Source of the DNA: an uncultured Lachnospiraceae bacterium
GTDB taxonomy: Bacteria > Bacillota > Clostridia > Lachnospirales > Lachnospiraceae
Direction: 5' to 3'
Length of the DNA: 14,132 nt
Assembly: GCA_946549155.1 (NCBI GenBank)
Contig: CAMNQN010000072.1
Coordinates: 1-14,132 of the forward strand
The notes beneath the pieces are model-generated. The model saw only the letters and a program-made list of their open reading frames with translations. It was not told the origin of the DNA and ran no database searches. Shown piece after piece: positions 7,084 to 14,032 of this stretch. The translations under genes were made by a program, and so were the position numbers. How positions within the stretch are numbered: position 1 is the stretch's first letter; the number at the start of each line of letters is the position of its first letter.

Positions 7084-8241
7084 ATGTTTCGTTATACTTG
7101 CTTAAATGCGATTTCCGCCATGGGGCTGGGATGCTTTACAAAGGGATATGAGAGGACGGAGGAGCTGAGCCAGGCCGACGCGGTGCTGGTGCGCAGCGCC
7201 AACATGCATGAGATGGAGCTGCCGGAGAATGTGCTGGCCATCTCCAGGGCCGGCGCCGGTGTGAACAATATTCCCCTGGAGGAGTGCGCCGAGAAGGGAA
7301 TTGTGGTGTTTAATACGCCGGGAGCCAACGCCAACGGTGTGAAGGAACTGGTGTTTGCCGGTATGCTGCTGGCGGCCAGAGACGTGGTGGGCGGCATTAA
7401 CTGGGTCAGCACGCAGAGCGGAAATGAAAATGTGGCGAAGGATACGGAGAAAGTGAAAAAACAGTTTTCCGGCAGTGAGCTGCTGGGGAAAAAGCTGGGC
7501 ATCATCGGTCTGGGCGCCATCGGTGTACAGGTGGCGAATGCGGCCACCCATCTTGGCATGGAGGTGTACGGATACGACCCTTATATTTCTGTGGATGCGG
7601 CCTGGAACCTGTCCAGAAGCATCAAGCACATCAGCGATGTGAATGATATTTACCGGCAGTGCGATTATATTACCATCCATGTGCCGCTGATGGAGAGCAC
7701 GAAGGGCATGATCAATCAGGCGGCGCTGGAGCTGATGAAGCCCAATGCGGTGATTTTGAACTTTGCCAGGGATCTGCTGGTGGATGAGGACGCGATTCTG
7801 GAGGCGCTGGAGGCTGGAAGGATTCGCAAATACGTTTCCGATTTTCCCAATCCCAAAACCGTGGGCAAGAAGGGGGTAATTGTGATTCCCCATCTGGGCG
7901 CTTCCACCGAGGAGTCCGAGGATAATTGCGCCATGATGGCGGTAAATGAGCTGAAGGATTTCCTGGAGAACGGAAATATCAAAAATTCCGTGAACTATCC
8001 AAGCTGTAACCTGGGTGTCTGCGAGTCTGTTTGCCGGGTAGCGATTTACCATAGAAATATCAAGAAGATGATCAGCCAGTTTACATTGCTGCTGTCTGAT
8101 ACCAACATCACAAATATGAGCAACAGCAGCCGGGGCTCCTACGCCTACACGATGCTGGATCTGGAGGACAAAATTTCCCAGGATACCCTGAAGCGGCTGG
8201 AGGCAGTGGAAGGTGTAATCCGTGTACGGGTGATTAGATAG
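7084..8241 (+). CDS. serA: D-3-phosphoglycerate dehydrogenase, ACT-domain type
   Basis: SerA oxidises 3-phosphoglycerate to 3-phosphohydroxypyruvate with NAD+, the first step of serine synthesis. The 385-residue protein has the split substrate domain (about 1-95 and 275-305), the Rossmann nucleotide domain with GLGAIG (142-147), and a C-terminal ACT domain (about 315-385, including GSYAYTMLDLEDK). ACT domains commonly bind serine for feedback control; the extra ASB domain of longer forms is absent. Catalytic Arg229 (NFARDLLVDED) and His270 (PHLGAST) are present. The usual DVFxxEP stretch that supplies the glutamate is replaced by VSDFPNP (251-257). The start codon directly follows the serC stop (TAAATG), with AAGGAG (7069-7074) inside serC, so translation is probably coupled. 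Confidence 0.95.
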   Translation: MFRYTCLNAISAMGLGCFTKGYERTEELSQADAVLVRSANMHEMELPENVLAISRAGAGVNNIPLEECAEKGIVVFNTPGANANGVKELVFAGMLLAARDVVGGINWVSTQSGNENVAKDTEKVKKQFSGSELLGKKLGIIGLGAIGVQVANAATHLGMEVYGYDPYISVDAAWNLSRSIKHISDVNDIYRQCDYITIHVPLMESTKGMINQAALELMKPNAVILNFARDLLVDEDAILEALEAGRIRKYVSDFPNPKTVGKKGVIVIPHLGASTEESEDNCAMMAVNELKDFLENGNIKNSVNYPSCNLGVCESVCRVAIYHRNIKKMISQFTLLLSDTNITNMSNSSRGSYAYTMLDLEDKISQDTLKRLEAVEGVIRVRVIR

Positions 8242-8253
8242 AGAGGATTATTT

Positions 8254-9495
8254 ATGGCGATTATAAAACCATTTCAGTGTATCCATCCGGCCCGGGGCCT
8301 GGTGGAACGGATAGCGGCGCTGCCCTATGATGTGTATAATCGCGCGGAGGCAAGAAGGGAAGCGGCAGGAGAGCCGCTTTCCTTTTTGAACATTGACCGG
8401 GCGGAGACGCAGTTTGAGGAGGGGCACGATATGTATGCGCCGGAGGTATACCAGAGGGCCCACGATTTGCTCTGGGGGATGGTCCGGGAGGGAAAGCTGA
8501 TCCAGGAGCGGCAGCCGGGTTATTACCTGTATGAGCTGACAAGAGAGGGCCGTTCCCAGACAGGAATCGTAGCCTGCGCTTCCATCGATGATTATCAAAA
8601 CGGTGTGATCAGAAAGCATGAGAACACCCGGGCGGACAAGGAGGCGGACCGCACCCGCCATGTGGATGTCTGCCATGCCCAGACAGGTCCGGTGTTTCTG
8701 GCTCACCGCCGGGACGAAGGGTTGGGAAACCTGGTGGATCAGGTGAAAAGGCGGCCCCCGTTTTTTTCTTTCACCTCCCGGGACGGTGTGATTCATCGGG
8801 GCTGGAGCATCTTCGATGCGGCAGAGATCGGAAAAATCAGGAGCGCTTATGAAAAGATCGGCCCGATTTACATAGCCGACGGCCATCACCGGGCCGCCTC
8901 CGCAGTGAAGGTGGGGCAGATGCGAAGAAAAGCCCATCCGGATTACAGCGGCACGGAGGAGTTCAATTATTTTCTGTCCGTGCTGTTTCCGGCAGAGGAA
9001 CTTCTGATTATGGACTATAACCGGCTGGTGCGGGACTTAAACGGACTGACGAAAACGCAGTTTCTGGAAAAGGTCTCTGAAAAATGTGAGATAGAACCCT
9101 CCGCAGAAGCCGTCAGACCGGGAGGCAAGGGCCAGATGGGTCTGTACCTGGAAAACCAGTGGTATCTTCTCACGGCGAAGCCGGAATTGCTTCGGGAAGA
9201 TCCGGTGGAGGGACTGGATGTGTCTTTCCTTCAGAGGGAGCTTCTGGAGCCTGTCTTAAGAATCAAAGACCCTAAAACCGATCCCCGCATTGATTTTGTC
9301 GGGGGCGTCCGGGGCCTTGAGGAGCTGGAGCGCCGGGTAAAGGAAGACTGCGCGGCAGCTTTTTCTATGTATCCCACCTCCATCGGGGAGCTGTTTGCTG
9401 TGGCGGATGCGGGTCGTCTGATGCCCCCGAAATCCACCTGGTTTGAGCCGAAGCTGCGCAGCGGTATTTTTATACATGGAATCGAGGCAGAATAA
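8254..9495 (+). CDS. DUF1015 family protein, candidate phosphoserine/serine-linked enzyme
   Basis: This is a 413-residue cytoplasmic protein with no signal peptide or membrane segment, matching the DUF1015 family of unknown biochemical role. Family landmarks are the N-terminal LPYDVYNRAEAR (23-34), SFLNIDRAE (43-51), RKHENT (120-125), the strongly conserved ADGHHRAASA (208-217) and the C-terminal MPPKSTWFEPKLRSG (390-404). The DGHHR motif resembles the catalytic motif of ParB-fold free-serine kinases such as archaeal SerK; this comparison is from memory of the motif, not a search. It begins 12 bases after serA, with GAGAGGA (8241-8247) 6 bases before its ATG, so it is the last gene of the serine row. 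No serB phosphatase is in the window. A role in O-phosphoserine/serine conversion is inference; a regulatory role cannot be excluded. Confidence 0.93.
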   Translation: MAIIKPFQCIHPARGLVERIAALPYDVYNRAEARREAAGEPLSFLNIDRAETQFEEGHDMYAPEVYQRAHDLLWGMVREGKLIQERQPGYYLYELTREGRSQTGIVACASIDDYQNGVIRKHENTRADKEADRTRHVDVCHAQTGPVFLAHRRDEGLGNLVDQVKRRPPFFSFTSRDGVIHRGWSIFDAAEIGKIRSAYEKIGPIYIADGHHRAASAVKVGQMRRKAHPDYSGTEEFNYFLSVLFPAEELLIMDYNRLVRDLNGLTKTQFLEKVSEKCEIEPSAEAVRPGGKGQMGLYLENQWYLLTAKPELLREDPVEGLDVSFLQRELLEPVLRIKDPKTDPRIDFVGGVRGLEELERRVKEDCAAAFSMYPTSIGELFAVADAGRLMPPKSTWFEPKLRSGIFIHGIEAE

Positions 9496-9584
9496 TAGAA
9501 AAAAAGCAGTCTCTCAGGTTCGAAAATAATTCAGGGAAATGGGGCATAATAGGAACAACGATAACGGAGAGATTGGAGAGTGCG

Positions 9585-11051
9585 ATGAAAAAGCAGGCAG
9601 GCAGATGGATAAGCTTATGTATGGCAGTTTTGGTTTTGCCCTTTCTTTTTGCGCAGGCGTGGCAGCTTCCGGAGGGGGAAGAAAGAAATGACCGGGCGAG
9701 GGTGCAGTCCGCAAAGCCAGAGGCTGATCCGGCAGAAGAGGAGCAGGCGGCCCCGGCCAGTGCGCCTGTGATGGAGTGTGATTCCGCGAAAACAGCCGGG
9801 GGCGGATCAGTGCAGTGGTCGGACAGCGGTTTCGTGAAAACCATGAGCGGGAGTGATGTGGTGAGCTTCGCCCCGGGAGTTACCGCTGGCATGTATGAGC
9901 CGGATTACTGGCTGGCCTCCTGCGGTGATCCAAAGGAACCTCTGATGACGGAGGAGGAGATTGGGCAGCTGAATAAGAAGATTCTTATGGATGAGAGCCT
10001 GACCTACAATATTTTCAGTGAAGAATTTCGAAGTACCTTCCGGAGCGAATTAGGGGAGGAAAATTATGGCTTTGGCATCTGCGTTGGCAGAACGGAAATC
10101 AAGGCGCTTCCCCAGGCAGAGCCCACAGGGGATGATCCCTATTTTGATGAAAATCTGCTGACCACCGCAAGAACCAATGCGCCGGTTCTGGTGGATGGGC
10201 AGACGGAGGACGGGGCCTATTATCATGTGATCAGCTACGATTATCAGGGATGGGCCAGGGCAGGTGACGTGGCCCTATGTCAGGATGTAAGTCAGTGGGA
10301 ACAGGTTTTGGCTCGCAGCGGCTGGGCGGAATTTTTCCCTGATGGAACTGCCGCAGGGCAGGCGCCCATTCTCACAGTGACAGTTCCCCGCCTTCGCCTG
10401 GAGCTTACCGGAGAGCTTTTGACCATGGGTACTACCATGCGGCTGCTGGACCGGGAGGAGGCGGAAAATTTGGGCAAACCGGGCAGCTCCATCGGCTGTT
10501 ATGTGGTGGAGCTGGCAGGCAGAACAGAGGAAGGCATGTATCAGCCGCGCTATGAGACGATCCCCCTGTCCGCGGGGGTCGTCCGGGGATACCGGAAGCT
10601 TAACAGAGAGGCTCTGCTGGAACAGATGTTTTTATTTTTGGGCAATGCTTACGGCTGGGGAAACAGCCATGAATCGGTGGATTGCTCCGGTTTGATTCAG
10701 GACGTGCTCAGCGTATTTGGCATCCGGATGCCCAGGGATGCGAAGCAGCAGCAGCAGGTTCCGTTAAGCCGCCTTACCTTCCCCTCCACCATGGAACGGG
10801 CCGGGCGGGAGGAGATTTTAGATCTGCTTTCTCCGGGGGATATCCTGTATTTTCCCGGCCACATCATGTTTTATCTGGGAAAAGCGGAGGGAGAGTATTA
10901 TGTACTCAGCGCAGCCAGCTCCATGAAAGCGCCGGGAGCCTCGGAGGAGGAGGTACTGACCGTGCGCCGGGTGATCATCAATTCCCTTTCCATGGAGCGA
11001 AAAAACGGCAATAGCTGGATGGGAGAGCTGGAGCGCGCTGTGCTGCTTTGA
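9585..11051 (+). CDS. Secreted SH3-NlpC/P60 cell-wall peptidase (C40 family)
   Basis: This is a 488-residue exported cysteine peptidase predicted to cut peptidoglycan stem peptides, probably between D-Glu and the diamino acid. The signal peptide has a basic start (KKQAGR), a hydrophobic core (8-22) and a likely cut after AQA (25). A charged low-complexity linker follows (about 28-65). The segment with PDYWLASCGDPKEPLMTEEE (106-125) resembles the N-terminal stabilising domain of YkfC-like enzymes, and two SH3-like regions follow (about 165-232 and 260-312). The C-terminal catalytic domain has Cys367 (VDCSGL), MPRDAKQQ (382-389) and His426 (FPGHIMFYLG). GGAG (9575-9578) is 6 bases before the ATG; an upstream in-frame TTG at 9573 overlaps that site. 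It is 89 bases from the DUF1015 gene, with only a weak -10-like CATAAT (9545-9550) and no terminator between. Confidence 0.9.
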   Translation: MKKQAGRWISLCMAVLVLPFLFAQAWQLPEGEERNDRARVQSAKPEADPAEEEQAAPASAPVMECDSAKTAGGGSVQWSDSGFVKTMSGSDVVSFAPGVTAGMYEPDYWLASCGDPKEPLMTEEEIGQLNKKILMDESLTYNIFSEEFRSTFRSELGEENYGFGICVGRTEIKALPQAEPTGDDPYFDENLLTTARTNAPVLVDGQTEDGAYYHVISYDYQGWARAGDVALCQDVSQWEQVLARSGWAEFFPDGTAAGQAPILTVTVPRLRLELTGELLTMGTTMRLLDREEAENLGKPGSSIGCYVVELAGRTEEGMYQPRYETIPLSAGVVRGYRKLNREALLEQMFLFLGNAYGWGNSHESVDCSGLIQDVLSVFGIRMPRDAKQQQQVPLSRLTFPSTMERAGREEILDLLSPGDILYFPGHIMFYLGKAEGEYYVLSAASSMKAPGASEEEVLTVRRVIINSLSMERKNGNSWMGELERAVLL

Positions 11052-11069
11052 TGGGCCGGAAAAGATTTG

Positions 11070-11098
11070 TTGTGAAATGGAAAATTACATGGTATACT
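11070..11098 (+). promoter_or_regulatory. Promoter for the yhbY-nadD-yqeK-rsfS cluster
   Basis: TTGTGA (11070-11075), a 17-base spacer and TATACT (11093-11098), preceded by TGG (11090-11092) as an extended -10, form a strong sigma-A-like promoter just behind the peptidase gene. Transcription would start near 11105, giving a leader of about 95 bases with no clear riboswitch. This separates the housekeeping cluster from the genes upstream. Confidence 0.6.
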
Positions 11099-11200
11099 AA
11101 AAAAGATATGGCACTCTGCCGGACCGGGAGCTTCTGCAGAATAAGGATTTCCGGAAACGGGCAGATATGCACGGTGGAAACAGGGAGGAAGAAACAAACG

Positions 11201-11494
11201 ATGACAAGTAAACAGAGGGCTTATCTCAAGGGGCTGGCGATGAATCTGGATCCGATCTTTCAGATTGGAAAGAGCAGCCTGACACCGGAAAATACGGCGG
11301 CTATCGCGGAGGCTCTGGAAGCCAGGGAATTAATTAAGGTCAGCGTGCTGCAAAACTGCATGGACGATCCGTCGGAACTGGCTCAGATGGCGGCAGAGCG
11401 GACCAGATCCCAGGTGGTGCAGGTGATCGGTAAAAAAATCGTGCTGTACAAAGAAGGGAAGGACGAGAAAAAGAAAATCGTTCTGCCGAAATAA
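11201..11494 (+). CDS. yhbY: YhbY family RNA-binding protein (CRM domain), ribosome assembly
   Basis: This is a 97-residue protein that is almost entirely one CRM domain, which binds precursors of large-subunit ribosomal RNA. It opens with MTSKQRAYLKGLA, has FQIGKSSLTPE (about 20-30; many relatives have GKxGLT here), a central Ala/Glu-rich helix, and VVQVIGKKIVLYKEG (72-86), the typical C-terminal strand. The last residues are lysine-rich. The ribosome site GGAGG (11184-11188) is 12 bases before the ATG, somewhat long. It is the first gene of the cluster, 12 bases before nadD. The family call is firm; the exact assembly step is known only from relatives. Confidence 0.94.
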   Translation: MTSKQRAYLKGLAMNLDPIFQIGKSSLTPENTAAIAEALEARELIKVSVLQNCMDDPSELAQMAAERTRSQVVQVIGKKIVLYKEGKDEKKKIVLPK

Positions 11495-11506
11495 AGGAGC
11501 GGAGAG

Positions 11507-12127
11507 ATGGTACGCAGAAGAGTAGGCATTATGGGCGGCACCTTTGACCCGATCCATGTGGGACATTTGATTCTGGGTGAAAGCGCCTATCACCAGTTTT
11601 CTCTGGAGAAGGTTCTGTTCATGCCCTCAGGTAATCCGCCCCATAAGAAGAACAGGAATGGCGCTTCCAATGAGGAGCGGGTGGAGATGGTACGCAGGGC
11701 GATTGCCTCCAACGGGCATTTTGCATTGTCTCTGGAGGAAATGCACGAGCAGGGCTACATTTACACCAAGGAGACGCTGCGGAGGCTGAGAGCGGTTCAC
11801 CCCGATACGGATTACTATTTTATTATGGGAGCCGATTCCCTGCTGAATTTTGAATTCTGGAACGGTCCCCAGGAAATCTGCGATCAGTGTATTCTGGTGG
11901 CAGCGGTGAGAAATCATATGCCGCTGCCGGAGCTGGATCAAAAGATTGCGGAATTGAGGGAAAAATATCAGGCGGATATCCGGAAGCTGGAGAGCCTGAA
12001 TATTGATATTTCTTCCCGCACCATCCGTTCCTGGGTGGCGGAGGGAAGGAGCTGCCGCTATTATGTCCCGGAGACGGTGATCGAATATATAGAGGAAAGA
12101 AAGATTTACGGTGGTGAAAACGAATGA
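11507..12127 (+). CDS. nadD: Nicotinate-nucleotide adenylyltransferase
   Basis: NadD joins nicotinate mononucleotide and ATP to make nicotinic acid adenine dinucleotide, the step before NAD synthetase. The 206-residue protein is full length. The nucleotidyltransferase signature GGTFDPIHVGH (10-20) contains the HxGH pair His17/His20. FMPSGNPPHKK (38-48), IMGADSL (106-112) and the C-terminal ISSRTIR (168-174) complete the active site. AAAGGAG (11493-11499), overlapping the yhbY stop, is 7 bases before the ATG. Its stop overlaps the yqeK start by four bases (ATGA), indicating coupled translation. Confidence 0.96.
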   Translation: MVRRRVGIMGGTFDPIHVGHLILGESAYHQFSLEKVLFMPSGNPPHKKNRNGASNEERVEMVRRAIASNGHFALSLEEMHEQGYIYTKETLRRLRAVHPDTDYYFIMGADSLLNFEFWNGPQEICDQCILVAAVRNHMPLPELDQKIAELREKYQADIRKLESLNIDISSRTIRSWVAEGRSCRYYVPETVIEYIEERKIYGGENE

Positions 12128-12753
12128 ATCAGTACAATATCCCAAAGCTGCAAAGAAAGCTGAAAAAGGAACTGGATGAGGACCGCTACCGGCATACTCT
12201 GGGAGTTATGTACACCAGCGCGGCGCTGGCGATGTGCTACGGGGCCGATCTGGAGAAAGCGCAGACAGCAGGACTGCTGCATGACTGTGCGAAATGTATT
12301 CCAAATGAAAAGAAAATCCGTCTGTGCCAGAAGCATCAGATCCCGATCAGCCGGGTGGAACAGGGGGCGCCCTTTCTTCTGCATTCTAAGCTGGGGGCTT
12401 ATCTGGCCAGAACCAAATATGAGGTGGAGGACGAGGAGATCCTGGAGGCGATTGTCTGGCACACCACCGGTAAGCCGGAGATGAGCCTGCTGGAAAAGAT
12501 CGTGTTTCTGGCGGATTACATTGAGCCCATGCGCTGGAAAGCCTCCAATCTGGAGGAGATCCGCCGGATGGCCTTTCAGAATCTGGACCGGGCGGTCTAT
12601 ATGACGCTGCGGGATACGCTGGAGTATCTGGAAAAGGGCAGCGGAGAGGTGGATGAGATGACCAGGAACGCTTACCGGTATTATGCGAAGTTATGCGGGG
12701 AGTCAGAAGCGGGCGATGCCGAGGCTTTTTGCCATGTGCAATCGGAGAAATAG
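12124..12753 (+). CDS. yqeK: YqeK, HD-domain symmetrical Ap4A hydrolase
   Basis: YqeK-type HD proteins split diadenosine tetraphosphate symmetrically into two ADP; relatives in other Firmicutes have been shown to do so. The 209-residue protein shows the metal-binding pattern His24, His53-Asp54 (GLLHDCAK), His87 (LLHSKLGA), His113 (IVWHTTG) and Asp131 (FLADYIEP). It overlaps nadD by 4 bases, a classic Firmicute pairing. The C-terminal tail after about residue 192 is poorly conserved in appearance. No ribosome site is strong at its start, which fits coupling to nadD. It is separated from rsfS by 92 bases. Confidence 0.95.
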   Translation: MNQYNIPKLQRKLKKELDEDRYRHTLGVMYTSAALAMCYGADLEKAQTAGLLHDCAKCIPNEKKIRLCQKHQIPISRVEQGAPFLLHSKLGAYLARTKYEVEDEEILEAIVWHTTGKPEMSLLEKIVFLADYIEPMRWKASNLEEIRRMAFQNLDRAVYMTLRDTLEYLEKGSGEVDEMTRNAYRYYAKLCGESEAGDAEAFCHVQSEK

Positions 12754-12808
12754 GCAAGCCATTCGTGGAATGAGTCAGTATATTAGAACAGGAAAAAAAA
12801 TAGAATAT

Positions 12809-12826
12809 GGCCTGTAATGGCAGGCC
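12809..12826 (+). other. GC hairpin just before the rsfS ribosome binding site
   Basis: GGCCTG (12809-12814) pairs perfectly with CAGGCC (12821-12826) around a 6-base loop. It ends 5 bases before AGGAG (12832-12836). There is no T-tract, so it is not a standard terminator. Placement resembles the hairpin before ilvD. It could mark an RNA processing or stability element between yqeK and rsfS; that is inference. Confidence 0.4.
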
Positions 12827-12845
12827 GGGACAGGAGAAAAGGTAT

Positions 12846-13205
12846 ATGGCGGATAAGAAAGCAAAAGAGATGGCTAGACTGGCCTACCGGGCGTTGGAGG
12901 ACAAGAAGGCGGAGGATATCCGGGTAATCAATATCGAAAAGGTCAGCGTGCTGGCAGACTATTTTCTGATTGCCTCCGGAATGAATAAGAATCAGGTGCA
13001 GGCCATGGCGGACAATGTGGACGAGACGCTGCACAAGATGGGTTATCCTTCCAGGCAGGTGGAGGGTTATCAGACTGCTAACTGGATTCTGATGGATTAC
13101 GGGGATATTATTGTCCATGTGTTTGACCGGGAGAACCGGCTGTTTTATGATCTGGAGCGGATCTGGCGGGATGGAGAATCCATTTCGGTGGAAGAGTTAG
13201 AGTAA
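12846..13205 (+). CDS. rsfS: Ribosomal silencing factor RsfS
   Basis: RsfS (Iojap/DUF143 family) binds ribosomal protein L14 on the large subunit and blocks subunit joining when nutrients are short. The 119-residue protein is of normal size. It shows ADYFLIASG (37-45), GYQTANWILMDYGDIIVHVF (74-93) and FYDLERIW (100-107), the conserved core. AGGAG (12832-12836) lies 9 bases before this ATG; the upstream in-frame ATG at 12807 lies inside a GC hairpin and lacks a good site, so it is rejected. It closes the conserved yhbY-nadD-yqeK-rsfS order. Confidence 0.96.
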   Translation: MADKKAKEMARLAYRALEDKKAEDIRVINIEKVSVLADYFLIASGMNKNQVQAMADNVDETLHKMGYPSRQVEGYQTANWILMDYGDIIVHVFDRENRLFYDLERIWRDGESISVEELE

Positions 13206-13234
13206 TCAGTTTTATGGAAAGAAGGAGAGGAAGC

Positions 13235-14032
13235 ATGACAGTAGATAAAAGCTTTTTAATTAAAAAGATACAGAAAAGAGAGACCATGATTGTGGCGTAC
13301 TGCGGATTTACCGGTATGCCGCTGGTGGTCTGCGACCCGGAGACCTTTAACGATCAGGTGTGGATTTTTGAGACGGAGGCGCTGCTGCAGGAGTTCGCGA
13401 AAAAATATACGGAGCGCAAGGTTCTGCTGAGAGGCGTCCAGTATAAGAATCAGCAATTTCTTACGTTTTTCTCCTCTCTGTTCACCATGGGAGTGAATGA
13501 GCTGGTATTTGTAGACGAGGGGGCCACCACCACCATCGAGCTGGACGGCCTGGTAAAACGTCCGGATTATTCCAAGCTGAAAAAGGAACAGGTTCCGATC
13601 ATGAATCCGGAGCTGCAGTTAACGGGGCTTTACTTTATGCAGGAGGCGGCCCGGCCGGTTCCCAATGAGGAGAAGGAAAACTTAAAGGATCTGGAGGAAG
13701 AACTGGCGGCCAACATGGTAAAGGGCAAATACCTGGTGGGCATCGAACTGAACGAGGGGCCGGAGAGCGATGCGGAGAAGCTGAAGAATAAGAAGTATAA
13801 GCTTCCAATCCTGAAAAATAAAAACGGGGATGTGCTTCAGCCCATCTTTACCGATCCGGTGGAGTTTCAGAAATTTGCCAAAGGGAAAAATCTTAAGGCC
13901 ATCGGCGTGCCCTATGCGGATCTGTCCAAGCTGCTGGTGAAGGATGCGAAGGGATTTATGCTGAATCCGGCAGGGTATCATATTATGATGCCGAAGGAGC
14001 TGCTGGTGGGGCTTTCTAAGAGGTTTTCTTAA
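13235..14032 (+). CDS. SseB-like domain protein, apparently duplicated
   Basis: This is a 265-residue soluble protein of unknown function. The C-terminal half (about 164-258) resembles the SseB N-terminal domain: KLPILKNKNGDVLQPIFTDP (189-208), FQKFAKG (211-217), FMLNPAGYHIMMPKEL (241-256). The N-terminal half (about 17-105) seems to repeat the fold: MPLVVCDPETFNDQVWIFET (28-47), LLQEFAKKY (50-58), LFTMGVNELVFVDE (82-95). AAGGAG (13222-13227) is 7 bases before this ATG; the in-frame ATG at 13214 has none. It follows rsfS by 29 bases and may be cotranscribed. Enterobacterial SseB names reflect domain resemblance only. The role is unknown, so no gene symbol is given. Confidence 0.8.
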   Translation: MTVDKSFLIKKIQKRETMIVAYCGFTGMPLVVCDPETFNDQVWIFETEALLQEFAKKYTERKVLLRGVQYKNQQFLTFFSSLFTMGVNELVFVDEGATTTIELDGLVKRPDYSKLKKEQVPIMNPELQLTGLYFMQEAARPVPNEEKENLKDLEEELAANMVKGKYLVGIELNEGPESDAEKLKNKKYKLPILKNKNGDVLQPIFTDPVEFQKFAKGKNLKAIGVPYADLSKLLVKDAKGFMLNPAGYHIMMPKELLVGLSKRFS

